64,000 nucleotides of DNA, taken from contig CAZBUB010000007.1 of the NCBI GenBank assembly GCA_964494985.1, positions 1 to 64,000 on the forward strand, written 5' to 3'. The notes under the pieces were generated by a model that worked only from the letters and a program-made list of their open reading frames with translations, ran no database searches and was not told the DNA's origin. This document shows, in pieces, positions 16,128 to 24,368 of this stretch. Positions within the stretch are counted from its first letter, which is position 1, and each line of letters begins with the position of its first letter. The position numbers and the translations under genes were made by a program. This stretch comes from CAZBUB01 sp964494985. GTDB taxonomy: Bacteria; Desulfobacterota; Desulfovibrionia; Desulfovibrionales; Desulfothermaceae.

Positions 16128-18111
16128 TTTTGGTTACTTCGAGGAAGAACACCCCCAGAACAAAGGGCGGGATTTTTCCATCCTGCGTCGATTCTGGACT
16201 TTTGTGCGGCCCTATAGACTGGCTGTGCTGGGCTCGCTTGTACTGGTGCTCTTTATCACTTTGTTAGAGATAGCGGTTCCCTATCTGACTAAAGAGGCTA
16301 TTGATCGCTACATAGTGCCTGAACAAAATACTTCTTCTGTGCAAGTCCAAAATGAGCAAAGGTTCTACACTTTTAACGCCCAGAGCCCTGGTGGAAAACT
16401 TTTGCTGCTCAAGTATCCAGAGCTAGTGCACTTGAAGGAAGGAAAGGGCCAGGTCCCTTACTCTGCTCTTGAGAAGCTTGAAGCTCCAGAGCTGCGGCTT
16501 TTAAGGGGGCCTGACCTGACAGGGGTGGCCTGGATCAGTATCCTGTTTTTGCTTTTGATCCTTTTGAATTTTGCCTTAAGCTTCGTGCAGAAGCTGGTCA
16601 TGGAGTATACAGGCCAGAGGGTAATGCATGATCTGCGTTTGCAACTCTATGACCATATTCAGAGGCTGTCCTTTTCCTTTCTGCATAAGAATCCAGTGGG
16701 CAGGCTGGTGACCAGAGTGGCCAACGACGTGCAGAATTTGCAGGAGCTATTTACCAACTTTATCAGCTTTGTGCTCCGAGATCTGTTCATGCTCCTGGGC
16801 ATTGCAGCAGTGATGCTGGTCATCAACTGGAGGCTGGCTTTGGTCAGCTTTACGGTGTTGCCCTTGGTGGTTGCTGCTGCCTGGCTTTTTGCCCTTAAGG
16901 CCAGAGCTGCTTTTAGACAGCTGAGGATAAAATTGGCAGATATGAATTCTCGTTTTTCCGAGACCATAAGCGGTATCCAGAGTATTAAGCTTTTTGCTCG
17001 GGAGAACGGCAATTACCAGGGCTTTGCCAGGATTAACCACGAGCATTACCAGGCAGGGATGCGCCAGATTCGGGTAATGGCAATATTTTTGCCTGTGGTG
17101 GAGGCCTTGGGTTCTCTGGCTGTGGCCCTCATAGTTTTTTATGGGGGACAGAAAGTTTTGGGCAGGAGTCTTAGCATCGGGACTTTGGTGGCTTTTATCT
17201 CCTATATGCGCATGTTCTTTCGACCCCTGCGGGATATTGCTGAGAAATACAATCTGCTGCAAAACGCCCTGGCATCAGCTGAGAGGATCTTCATGATTAT
17301 GGATGAGCCTGCGGTGGAGGGACAGACTCATTCTGCTTCTATTCAGAAAACGCAAGGCATTCAAGACATTCGTTTCCAGGGGGTGCATTTGGCTTATGAG
17401 CCAGATCAGCCGGTCCTGCAAGATGTCAACTTAGAGATTTGCTCTGGGGAGAAGTTGGCGCTGGTAGGGCAGACCGGTTCGGGTAAAACCTCGGTTATTA
17501 ACTTGCTCCTGGGCTATTATTGGCCTACCCAGGGCAGGATATTGGTCAATGGAGTGGACCTCCAAAAATGGGATCTTTCTTTGCTGCGCTCCAGGATAGC
17601 CCTGGTTTTGCAAGATCCCTACATATTTTCAGGCACTCTGCGCAGGAATATCCTGCAGGGCGAACCAGATTTGGACCAGGAAGGTTTGATGAAGGCCCTG
17701 GAGAATGCCGGATGCAAGCAGCTGCTGAACAAGCTGCCCCAGGGTTTGGATACAGAGCTCTCTGCCGAAGGACATTCCCTGTCCGCAGGGGAGAGGCAGC
17801 TGGTCTCCATCGCTCGGGCCTTTGCCCGGGATCCAGAGCTGCTCATTCTGGACGAGGCTACATCTGCTGTAGACTCTAGAACCGAGGGGCATATCCAAAA
17901 GGGGTTAGAGAGGCTTATGCAGGACAGAACCACCATCACTATAGCCCATAGACTCAGCACTGTGCGCAGCTCGGACAGGATTGTGGTTCTGCACAAGGGC
18001 CGCATAAGGGAAGAAGGGACGCATAAAGAGCTTTTGAGCAGGGAAGGGCTCTACTTTAGAATGCTCCAGTTGCAGAAGCTCTCCCCGAGTTTGGAGGCAG
18101 GTCGGGGATGA
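16117..18111 (+). CDS. Heterodimeric ABC exporter, half-transporter with catalytic Glu (MdlB/YheH-like)
   Basis: 664 aa from the ATG at 16117 (GGAAGAAGAG just upstream; it overlaps the preceding gene by 11 bp). Membrane domain residues ~35-335 contain an extra ~85-residue hydrophilic insert between helices 1 and 2 (about residues 65-150), predicted on the periplasmic side. The ATPase domain has GQTGSGKT, Walker B LLILDEATSAVD with the catalytic Glu, and a non-canonical signature LSAGERQ. It therefore complements the upstream half-transporter, which has LSGGQ but no Glu. The insert is larger than in typical MdlB proteins and may bind a periplasmic partner or ligand. Confidence 0.92.
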   Translation: MPIDFGYFEEEHPQNKGRDFSILRRFWTFVRPYRLAVLGSLVLVLFITLLEIAVPYLTKEAIDRYIVPEQNTSSVQVQNEQRFYTFNAQSPGGKLLLLKYPELVHLKEGKGQVPYSALEKLEAPELRLLRGPDLTGVAWISILFLLLILLNFALSFVQKLVMEYTGQRVMHDLRLQLYDHIQRLSFSFLHKNPVGRLVTRVANDVQNLQELFTNFISFVLRDLFMLLGIAAVMLVINWRLALVSFTVLPLVVAAAWLFALKARAAFRQLRIKLADMNSRFSETISGIQSIKLFARENGNYQGFARINHEHYQAGMRQIRVMAIFLPVVEALGSLAVALIVFYGGQKVLGRSLSIGTLVAFISYMRMFFRPLRDIAEKYNLLQNALASAERIFMIMDEPAVEGQTHSASIQKTQGIQDIRFQGVHLAYEPDQPVLQDVNLEICSGEKLALVGQTGSGKTSVINLLLGYYWPTQGRILVNGVDLQKWDLSLLRSRIALVLQDPYIFSGTLRRNILQGEPDLDQEGLMKALENAGCKQLLNKLPQGLDTELSAEGHSLSAGERQLVSIARAFARDPELLILDEATSAVDSRTEGHIQKGLERLMQDRTTITIAHRLSTVRSSDRIVVLHKGRIREEGTHKELLSREGLYFRMLQLQKLSPSLEAGRG

Positions 18112-18235
18112 ATTTTGTTGGAGATATATCTGAGGTGTTGAGCACCAGGGGCAGGGCAAAGAGTTGCTTGTTTGCAGGGGCATGCTTATATGCTTAGGGA
18201 AGCTTTCCTAAACCCAAAATATTGGAGCTCAATAA

Positions 18236-18430
18236 ATGTATCCGGTATTGGAGAAGATCATAGTGGGCATCATGGTCCTGGCAGCTGCCTGGTATGTCTG
18301 GCGCCGCCTGGGCAAGGGTCGGGGCAGGCAGAATCAAGCCCAGGGCTGCGGCTGCTGTCAGGAGCAGAGCTGCCCATCCAGGATCCTGGAAGACAGCCCT
18401 GCAAAGGACAGACAGAACGGTTGCGATTAA
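18236..18430 (+). CDS. Small Cys-rich membrane protein (FeoB-associated type)
   Basis: 64 aa: one N-terminal membrane helix (IIVGIMVLAAAWYVWRRL) followed by a cytoplasmic Cys-rich tail with GCGCC, SC and a terminal CD. This layout is that of FeoB-associated Cys-rich membrane proteins (PF12669), usually next to feoB, but no feo gene lies in this window. The tail could bind iron or another metal. The stop overlaps the end of the convergent nitroreductase by 4 bp. No strong ribosome binding site precedes the ATG (nearest is TTGGAG). Confidence 0.65.
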   Translation: MYPVLEKIIVGIMVLAAAWYVWRRLGKGRGRQNQAQGCGCCQEQSCPSRILEDSPAKDRQNGCD

Positions 18431-19098
18431 AATCCGATCCAGGTGGTGAGTGCCTCAGGGTCTTCCCTGCTGCTGTATAGCTGATTGGCTGGGGCCTCCC
18501 AGTCAGGCCAGCCTACTGCTATGCCCAGAATGATGCGTTTCTCAAGCCCAATGCCTGTAATCTCCCTGATCAGCTTAGGGTAACCCACCCCTTGGACCTC
18601 AATGCAGGTGCCCAGGCCCTGTTCAACTGCAGCCAGGCAAATGTTCTGCACTGCTGCTCCAATATCCAGCAGGGGCTCGCATTCCGGGAGTTGTCTATCT
18701 GTGCAAACAAGGATTGCTGCCGGGGCATCAAAGAATCTGATTCCTTTTTCAGCCCAGCTCAGCCTTTTTTCTCGATTTTCCCTGCCGATGTCCAAAAGTT
18801 TGAAGATCTCTTTGGCCAGCTCGGTTTGCCTTTTCCTGTACACGCTATCCCTGGGCCAGTTGCCAGGAGCCAGCTCAGGAGCAGGATCCTCTCCGGCTCT
18901 AAATTTCTCGGAGCTCTTTTTTTGTAGCTCTTGCAAGGGATTGCCTGCCAGTACAGTGAACTTCCAAGGCTGGGAGTTCATGGCTGAAGGGGCGCGAACT
19001 GCGGCCTGCAAAAGGGCCAGCAGTTTTCCCTTGGGCACCGGATCTGGCTTAAAGCCTCTTATGCTGCGTCTGTTTGGGATAGCCTGCATAAGCTCCAT
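18427..19098 (-). CDS. Nitroreductase-family flavoprotein
   Basis: 223-aa FMN-dependent oxidoreductase. Hallmarks: the RRSIRGFKPDPVP start with the phosphate-binding Arg pair, the APSAMNSQPWKF segment, and the C-terminal AVGWPDW. The region DIGAAVQNICLAAVEQGLGTC matches the dimer-interface helix. It would reduce nitro compounds, quinones or related substrates with NAD(P)H; the true substrate is unknown. I set the start at the ATG at 19098, preceded by GGAGGC; an in-frame ATG 13 codons upstream (19137) has no such site. Distinct from the ferredoxin-fused nitroreductase at 62774. Confidence 0.9.
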   Translation of the reverse strand: MELMQAIPNRRSIRGFKPDPVPKGKLLALLQAAVRAPSAMNSQPWKFTVLAGNPLQELQKKSSEKFRAGEDPAPELAPGNWPRDSVYRKRQTELAKEIFKLLDIGRENREKRLSWAEKGIRFFDAPAAILVCTDRQLPECEPLLDIGAAVQNICLAAVEQGLGTCIEVQGVGYPKLIREITGIGLEKRIILGIAVGWPDWEAPANQLYSSREDPEALTTWIGF

Positions 19099-19155
19099 AA
19101 ATGCCTCCTTTGGCCAGCTTGAAGGTTCAAGGTGCAATGACCAGCCCTAAGCATT

Positions 19156-19479
19156 CTAGACCAGATAGCGAAGCAAGGCTACTACAGACATTCCGGTTAG
19201 GATGGCCCAGACAAAGCTTTTGCCCTGGATAGCTACCAGAAGAGTAGGCAGGGCTGCCCAGAGGAAGTAGTTCTGTGTGGAGAGCTGCAGCTGGCCTTCT
19301 GGGGCGAACAGGCTCGGGGCCAGCAGGGCTGCTAGGACAGCCGCCGGGATCAGCTGCAGCCATCTGGTGAGAGCCGGCGGCAGGGGCCTGGATGACAGGG
19401 CCAGGATGGGCAGAAGTCTGGGCCCATAGGTGACCAGCATCATGCCTGTGATGATCAGGAAGATCTCTTTTTGCACCAT
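19156..19479 (-). CDS. azlD: AzlD-family branched-chain amino acid export subunit
   Basis: 107-aa membrane protein with four hydrophobic segments and the early TYGPRLLPILAL motif common to AzlD. Together with AzlC it forms an LIV-E type exporter of branched-chain amino acids in the inner membrane. Its start overlaps the end of azlC by 25 bp, so translation is probably coupled. Substrate inferred from family. Confidence 0.9.
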   Translation of the reverse strand: MVQKEIFLIITGMMLVTYGPRLLPILALSSRPLPPALTRWLQLIPAAVLAALLAPSLFAPEGQLQLSTQNYFLWAALPTLLVAIQGKSFVWAILTGMSVVALLRYLV

Positions 19480-20180
19480 GTCTCCAGCAAAAGTCCTAGG
19501 CTTGCGGCCAGCACAGTGGCCAGGATTATGCTTGTCTGCTCCAGACCCAGCAAGGTCAGGAGCAGGGAGCAGGTCCCTGCTGCCAAAGCTGTAAACAGTC
19601 TTAGCAGATTGGTGACCTGCCAGACCAAGAGTACTATAAACATTGCAGGCAAGGCGAAGTCCAGGCCTATGGGCCGCACGTCAGAGATCAGGCCCCCGGC
19701 GAAAAGCCCCAGACAGCTGCCTGCCAGCCAGGCGCTCTGGGCAATGATATTTATAGCCAGGGTTTCCTGCTTGCAGGTCTGACCCCGGGCAAAGCGACTG
19801 GAATGCAGGGCAAAGGTCTCGTCAGTGAGCTGGAAAGAGAAAAAGGCCTGCTGCGGTCTGCTCCAGGATCTGAGATAAGGGGCCAGGGAAGCGGACATGA
19901 GCAGGTGGCGCAGGTTGACCATGAAGGTGGTCAGGATCACTGTGGCTGCCCCAGCGCCTGAGGCAAGCAGGCCCACTGCGATGAGCTGGGCTGAGCCTGC
20001 GAAGACCAATAGGGACATGAGCACCGTGTTCAATCCGGAAATGCCGCTTTTCTGGGCCAGTACCCCGTAGGCAAAGCCCACAGGCAGATAGCCTAGGATC
20101 ACAGGCAGGGTCTGCTGCAGGGCAGATTGCAGCCAGGTAGGCAGAGGCAGATGCTGGCTCAAATCTTTTGTGGATTGCAT
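19455..20180 (-). CDS. azlC: AzlC-family branched-chain amino acid exporter subunit
   Basis: About 241 aa with six or more membrane helices. Family motifs: LPVGFAYGVLAQKSG near the N-terminus, FAGSAQLIAVGLL, VNLRHLLMSASLAP and the DETFAL motif. Forms the large subunit of the AzlCD exporter with the overlapping downstream gene. I chose the ATG at 20180; a GTG at 20186 is equally possible. Upstream lies the fragment of a flavin oxidoreductase in the opposite direction. Confidence 0.92.
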   Translation of the reverse strand: MQSTKDLSQHLPLPTWLQSALQQTLPVILGYLPVGFAYGVLAQKSGISGLNTVLMSLLVFAGSAQLIAVGLLASGAGAATVILTTFMVNLRHLLMSASLAPYLRSWSRPQQAFFSFQLTDETFALHSSRFARGQTCKQETLAINIIAQSAWLAGSCLGLFAGGLISDVRPIGLDFALPAMFIVLLVWQVTNLLRLFTALAAGTCSLLLTLLGLEQTSIILATVLAASLGLLLETWCKKRSS

Positions 20181-20240
20181 AGGCACATTATGGAGTTGTT
20201 GGTTAAGATCTCGGATTGACAGTTTATATGCGGACTGTCA

Positions 20241-20750
20241 ATACTGCCTCGCGAATTGGGAGAAGATGCCAGGAACATGGTCCACTACTATCGCTTAACC
20301 CCGGACAATCGTTTGCTCATGGGGGGCAGAGATCTTGGCTTCTACTTTGGACTGAATACAGGGCGGGACAGAAATCAGGCCGTTTTTAAGGCGCTTAAGC
20401 AAAGCGTGGGCAAGATCTTTCAGGTCCTTGGGGATGTGGAATTCACCCATGAGTGGGGAGGTCCAATATCTATTCCTCTGGACATGGCTCCTGCTCTGGG
20501 CTATGCAGGAGATAAGCGCATAGTCTATTCCCTAGGGGGCATGGGCCATGGGGTGTCCATGGCTCACTTGAACGGGGCCACGCTTGCGGATCTGGTCCTG
20601 GAACGGAATACAGCCCTGAGCAGGATGTTCTTTGTAAACCGCAGGGTCTTGCCCTGGCCTGGAGAACCACTGCGCTTTGTGCTGTGGAATCTGGTCAAGG
20701 GGTGTATGCATTTCCAGGATTGGTGGTGCGAGGGTAAAAAAAGGATCTAA
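20241..20750 (+). pseudogene. Truncated FAD-dependent oxidoreductase (C-terminal fragment)
   Basis: The frame encodes ILPRELGEDARNMVHYYRLT, then NRLLMGGRD and YSLGGMGHGVSMAHLNGATLADL, the C-terminal part of DadA/PuuB-type amino-acid or amine oxidases. Homology is visible before the first possible start (a TTG at 20256, really an internal Leu) and ends at an in-frame stop at 20217. The N-terminal ~250 residues with the dinucleotide-binding GxGxxG are missing, so it cannot bind FAD normally. It abuts azlC head-to-head. I read it as a 5'-deleted remnant. A small functional protein started at 20256 cannot be excluded. Confidence 0.75.
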
Positions 20751-20759
20751 GGTTTGGAT

Positions 20760-21377
20760 ATGGCTGAAGGCAGCAAAAATTTGCTGGAGCTGTTGGTGGA
20801 GGCACCCTGGTGGGTGAGTGCAATTTTGGCAGCAGTGGTGTATATGCTGCTTACATTGGTCTTGCCTGGAACCTTTCCTGAAGATTCACTGCTGGGAGTA
20901 TTGGCTGGTGCCTTGGCCAGCACTGCCTGGCTGATAGCCTTGATCCTGCTGATACCTGCTCCAGTATCCTTTTATAACTCCTGGCAAAAGGATCGTTTGC
21001 TTTCAGGACAGGCAGATGCACGTTCCCTGGGTAGGCTTTCGCAAAGGGCCTTTGCCCAGCTGGTACAGGAGCTGTATACCAAAAATGGCTACCAGGTGCA
21101 GCACCATGTTGACCCCCAGGACCAGGCTGAAGTGGATCTGATTGCCAGAAAAGAAGGGAGAACAGTATTGGTGCAGTACAGGCATCACAAGTCCGGGGCA
21201 GTCAGCGAGCAGGCAGTGGAGTCCATGCTGCAGCGCTTAGACAACGGAGATGCCCAGGAGGGGCATGTCATATCCTGTCCAGGATTCAGCCCCCAGGTCC
21301 TGGAGCTGGGCAAGGATACCAGGCTCAAGCTTCTTGACAGTCAAGGTTTGGCAGAGATGCTTGCAAATCGCAGATAA
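20760..21377 (+). CDS. Membrane-anchored Mrr-like restriction-endonuclease-fold protein
   Basis: 205 aa. Two N-terminal membrane helices (residues ~16-38 and ~45-68) are followed by a cytoplasmic PD-(D/E)xK domain (from ~95): F..LVQELYTKNGYQV, then EVDLIARKEGRTVLVQYRHHKSGAV, where Asp and the Q-x-R/K strand are the active-site positions of the Mrr/YraN-like fold. The second active-site motif reads VQYRH, whereas Mrr-type proteins usually show VQCKR/VQxK, so a Lys is replaced by Arg. Such fusions are found widely; their role is unknown, with defence or DNA maintenance both proposed. Start set at the ATG (20760) rather than the TTG at 20754. Confidence 0.75.
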   Translation: MAEGSKNLLELLVEAPWWVSAILAAVVYMLLTLVLPGTFPEDSLLGVLAGALASTAWLIALILLIPAPVSFYNSWQKDRLLSGQADARSLGRLSQRAFAQLVQELYTKNGYQVQHHVDPQDQAEVDLIARKEGRTVLVQYRHHKSGAVSEQAVESMLQRLDNGDAQEGHVISCPGFSPQVLELGKDTRLKLLDSQGLAEMLANRR

Positions 21378-21412
21378 AAAAGTCCATAATCATTTATCCC
21401 GGAGGTAGAGAC

Positions 21413-21967
21413 ATGAATCTCAGAAGAGTGGTTTTGCTTTTCTTGACTTTAAGTCTGGTGTACGGCTGCAGCCCGAACGTGGTTTCCCTGCAGTACCAGC
21501 CAGAGCCTGACTTGGGACCCGGGTGTGAGCAGAGGGTAACCATTTTGCCCTTCCAGGATGCCACAGGCAAGCGGGAACTGGGCACAAATCGCAAAGGAGG
21601 GCTCATATTCTCTGATGTCGCTGTGCAGAAATGGGTCAGGGAAGCTGTTGCTGATCAGTTGGAATCCCAGGGCTGTCAGGTGAAGGTTTCTAATTCTGCA
21701 GACTCTGGCTTGGCAGTGGGGGGTAGAGTGCTGGATGTGAATTTGCAAGAGGTCTCCAGCACGGAATATAGAGGAGCGCTCAGGCTGGAGGTCATTCTCA
21801 AAGAGGCTGGTTCTGACCAGCCAGAGCTTTACCAAGAAACTTTTGGGGTTAAGGTCAGCAAGCATATCCTGCCTGGCACCAGCAAAGTGGAAAGTGTCCT
21901 GCAGGAGCTGATGCAGGAACTGATGCAGGCCATGTCTCCCAAGCTGGTGCAGCGTATGCAGGAATAA
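21413..21967 (+). CDS. YajG-like lipoprotein
   Basis: 184-aa lipoprotein: leader ends LSLVYGC with Cys19 lipidated. The mature part begins with the VVSLQYQPEP and ILPFQDATGKRELG segments; the pattern of an early beta strand followed by DxTG and a long alternating region matches the YajG family. It ends in a helix with the repeated word QELMQ. GGAGGTAG precedes the ATG. Function unknown; the family is outer-membrane associated. Neighbour relations give no hint. Confidence 0.7.
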   Translation: MNLRRVVLLFLTLSLVYGCSPNVVSLQYQPEPDLGPGCEQRVTILPFQDATGKRELGTNRKGGLIFSDVAVQKWVREAVADQLESQGCQVKVSNSADSGLAVGGRVLDVNLQEVSSTEYRGALRLEVILKEAGSDQPELYQETFGVKVSKHILPGTSKVESVLQELMQELMQAMSPKLVQRMQE

Positions 21968-21987
21968 GTATTTGACATAATAACAAC

Positions 21988-22012
21988 CCTTGTGCCCTAA
22001 ATGGGCACAAGG
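21988..22012 (-). terminator. Hairpin between convergent genes
   Basis: CCTTGTGCCC / GGGCACAAGG, a perfect 10-bp stem with a 5-nt loop. On the minus strand it is followed by GTTGTTATTATG, moderately T-rich, so it could end the NifX-like transcript; it also follows the lipoprotein gene on the plus strand. Confidence 0.5.
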
Positions 22013-22111
22013 AAGCATGGAAAACTTCAATATTGCAAAAAATGAAGTCCCAGACCCAATGGAGCTAGAAGCGTTGGCAATATGGCAATGGATCCAATGT
22101 CTCAAAGCATT

Positions 22112-22444
22112 CTAGCCCAGCTGCTCGAGGCTGCCTGCTTGAAAGGCCTGAATTGCTTCCTGCACAGTGGACTGGTTGCTCAGAAAGATCTTTATGCCCT
22201 TACCTTGCAGGTAATCCGCTGCCTTGGGACCCATCTTGCCTGTGATCACTGCCTGGACTCCAGACTGGGCCAGATCCTGGGCCGTCTTGGCCCCGGCTCC
22301 CCTGGCCGCAAGCATGTTCTGGGAGTTGGATAAATAGGTGAAATCCCCTTTTTCAGTATCAAAAAGGATGAAGCCGCTAGCCCGGCCGAAACCGGTCAGA
22401 GGAGCAGCTAAGTCCTTGCCAGATGTGCTGATGGCTAGTTGCAT
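22112..22444 (-). CDS. NifX/NifB-C-terminal-like dinitrogenase cofactor-binding domain protein
   Basis: 110-aa single-domain protein of the NifB/NifX/NafY family (PF02579), which binds iron-sulfur or iron-molybdenum cofactor precursors. Visible pattern: the N-terminal MQLAISTSGKDLAAPLTGFGRA strand-loop, GAGAKTAQDLAQSGVQAVITGKMGPKAADYL, and the GIKIFL strand. No nif genes are near, so a role in general iron-sulfur or molybdenum handling, as for the many stand-alone members in sulfate reducers, is more likely than nitrogen fixation. The ATG at 22444 follows AAAGGAGG. Confidence 0.87.
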   Translation of the reverse strand: MQLAISTSGKDLAAPLTGFGRASGFILFDTEKGDFTYLSNSQNMLAARGAGAKTAQDLAQSGVQAVITGKMGPKAADYLQGKGIKIFLSNQSTVQEAIQAFQAGSLEQLG

Positions 22445-22512
22445 GGCAATCCTCCTTTCTTCTTCGTGACCTTAAACAATAGGCACTAGGGTTCAAAATC
22501 CGGCCCAACTAT

Positions 22513-23631
22513 TTAGCCGGACCAGATTTCCTGCCCGTAAACAACATCCTTTCTGGCCTTACCTTTGGATTCCAGGTAACTAAGGTGGGCCAAGGCTTCT
22601 CCAGTGGCAAACCATTGCTGGGCCAGGGGGAACTCATCCCAGCTTTGGGTGTCCAAATCCCAAGTCATGCGCGAGGCAATATCGAGGGCGGTACCAGGCC
22701 GCTCGCACACCAGGGTCTGCACTTCCTGTAATCTTTTCTGGTGATGTCTTTGCAGCTCCTGGATGCGGGTGCGGTGTTCTGAGAAAAGGCGCCTATGCCC
22801 CGGCAGGACCAGGCTGACATCCAAATTTTGCAGACGCTGCAGGCTTTGCAGGAAATCCTGGAGTGGATTGTTGCCGGGCAGCCACTGGGAGATGTTGGGG
22901 GTGATCTCCTGGAGCAAGGTGTCCCCTGCGAACAAAAGACCAGTTTTCTCTGCGTAAAAGCAAACATGGCCTTTGCTGTGTCCAGGTGTAAGCAAGCAGC
23001 GAAGCTCATGCCCAGCACAGTGGACAATATCTTCGTCCTGCAGCTCTTCTATTTCTACTTTGCCCTGGGGACGATATTTATAGCCGGGATGGGCATCCCT
23101 GGCCTGGAGCAGATCCTGCTCAGGCAATCCACAGAGTCGGGCATAATCCAGGACCTGACTCCAGTCCGCAGGCTGGGTGATAACCTCTGAATCCGGCTTG
23201 CTCATGAAGATGCGCGCTCCCCTGGCGTAGAGCTCAGAGACCAGGCCGCTGTGGTCAGAGTGCATGTGGGTGATTAAGACTTTTGTATCTTCAATTCGGA
23301 CCTCAAGCTCCCTTAAGGCCTGAAGCAGGGTCTTGCGGCAAACATCTCTGTTGAAGCCCGTGTCTATCAGGCATTGGCAACCGTGACCCTTCAAGATATA
23401 TGCATTGAGATACTTGAGGGGGTTGCCAGGCATGGGTATGGTGAGGCGAAAAATGCCTGGAGAGATTTCTTGGATCTTTTTTGGTTTCTGCAAAGACGTA
23501 GCTCCTGCATGTCCGGGGCATAGGGCCTTAAAACCAAACAGCAGCTGCCAGGGAGCTGTCAGCTGCTGCAGGTGAGCTGCTGGCTCAAAGAAATCAGGGT
23601 ATTCTAAAAAGTCTAAAAGGGTTGTAAGCAA
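22513..23631 (-). CDS. Metallo-beta-lactamase-fold hydrolase
   Basis: 372 aa. The MBL domain spans residues ~55-265, with the metal-binding HMHSDH motif near residue 140, a GHSKGHVCFY metal-ligand His near residue 220, and the AGDTLL aspartate. The C-terminal ~100 residues (LVLPGHRRLF, then a helical region) resemble the winged-helix-like tail of LACTB2-type enzymes. Substrate unknown; glyoxalase II-like or RNase activities are known in the family. The TTG at 23631 is the only start upstream of the domain I can find, and it lacks a good ribosome binding site, so the N-terminus is uncertain. Confidence 0.82.
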   Translation of the reverse strand: MLTTLLDFLEYPDFFEPAAHLQQLTAPWQLLFGFKALCPGHAGATSLQKPKKIQEISPGIFRLTIPMPGNPLKYLNAYILKGHGCQCLIDTGFNRDVCRKTLLQALRELEVRIEDTKVLITHMHSDHSGLVSELYARGARIFMSKPDSEVITQPADWSQVLDYARLCGLPEQDLLQARDAHPGYKYRPQGKVEIEELQDEDIVHCAGHELRCLLTPGHSKGHVCFYAEKTGLLFAGDTLLQEITPNISQWLPGNNPLQDFLQSLQRLQNLDVSLVLPGHRRLFSEHRTRIQELQRHHQKRLQEVQTLVCERPGTALDIASRMTWDLDTQSWDEFPLAQQWFATGEALAHLSYLESKGKARKDVVYGQEIWSG

Positions 23632-23749
23632 GATGTCAAGGCCTACAAAGCATTGCAGGGGAGCTTGTAAACCAGGACAGCCTCTGCTATCCCCTGCTTC
23701 AGGCCAATGGAAAACAAATGAGCAGACAGAACAAACATAGGGACAGGAT

Positions 23750-24304
23750 ATGCAAAAAGCGGCTGTAAGCGTGCTAGGATGGGATAGACCAGGGATTGTC
23801 TGTCAGGTGGCCAGCCTGCTGGCAGAAGTGAATTGCAACATTATAGATGTCTCCCAGACAGTATTACAGGAAGAGTTTGCAGGTATCTTTCTGGTGGCGC
23901 TGCCCCAGGAGCTGGAAATCTCTGATCTGGATTTATTTTTGCAAAACCGACTTCAGAACAGCGGGCTGAGGCCCTTTATCAGTCAGGTGCATCCCAAGCA
24001 AATGCAAGGAGAGAAAGAACAAAGTGAGCCTTTTGTCGTTATCAGTATGGGACAGGACCGGGTGGGACTTATTGCAGCCATAACCTGTGTGATGCAGGAA
24101 TATGGAGTCAATATTGTCAATTTGCAGTTTGCCCGGGGGAGCACAGCTTTTTCTCAGAAGTCAGTGACCATTTATGAGGTGGATGTTCCAGTCAGCGTGA
24201 AATTGGCGGATTTTGTCTCCAGTTTGAGCAAGGGGGCAGCTGAAGTGGGGCTGGAGGTCAGTGTGCAGCACAAAAGGATCTTTGAGGATATCTGCAGGCT
24301 GTAA
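23750..24304 (+). CDS. Tandem ACT-domain protein (GcvR-like)
   Basis: 184 aa, two ACT domains: residues ~3-80 (SVLGWDRPGIVCQVASLLAE..NIIDVSQTV) and ~90-175 (VISMGQDRVGLIAAITCVMQEYGVNIVNLQ). ACT domains bind amino acids for regulation. The architecture matches GcvR-like repressors and the ACT partner that precedes PFL/UPF0210 proteins, here 64 bp downstream. In most genomes that ACT partner has one domain (~90 aa), so two domains is an extended form. No DNA-binding domain is present. An amino-acid sensing role for the pair is inferred. Confidence 0.82.
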   Translation: MQKAAVSVLGWDRPGIVCQVASLLAEVNCNIIDVSQTVLQEEFAGIFLVALPQELEISDLDLFLQNRLQNSGLRPFISQVHPKQMQGEKEQSEPFVVISMGQDRVGLIAAITCVMQEYGVNIVNLQFARGSTAFSQKSVTIYEVDVPVSVKLADFVSSLSKGAAEVGLEVSVQHKRIFEDICRL

Positions 24305-24368
24305 GAGGTCGGGCTTGAAGTAAAGGGATTGGGAAGCTTAGGGATTATTCGTAAGGAGTGTTTGAGAT

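Noticed and set aside
22112..22444. Nitrogen-fixation locus
   Set aside because: Only a single NifX-like domain protein is present; no nifHDK, nifB or nifEN nearby.
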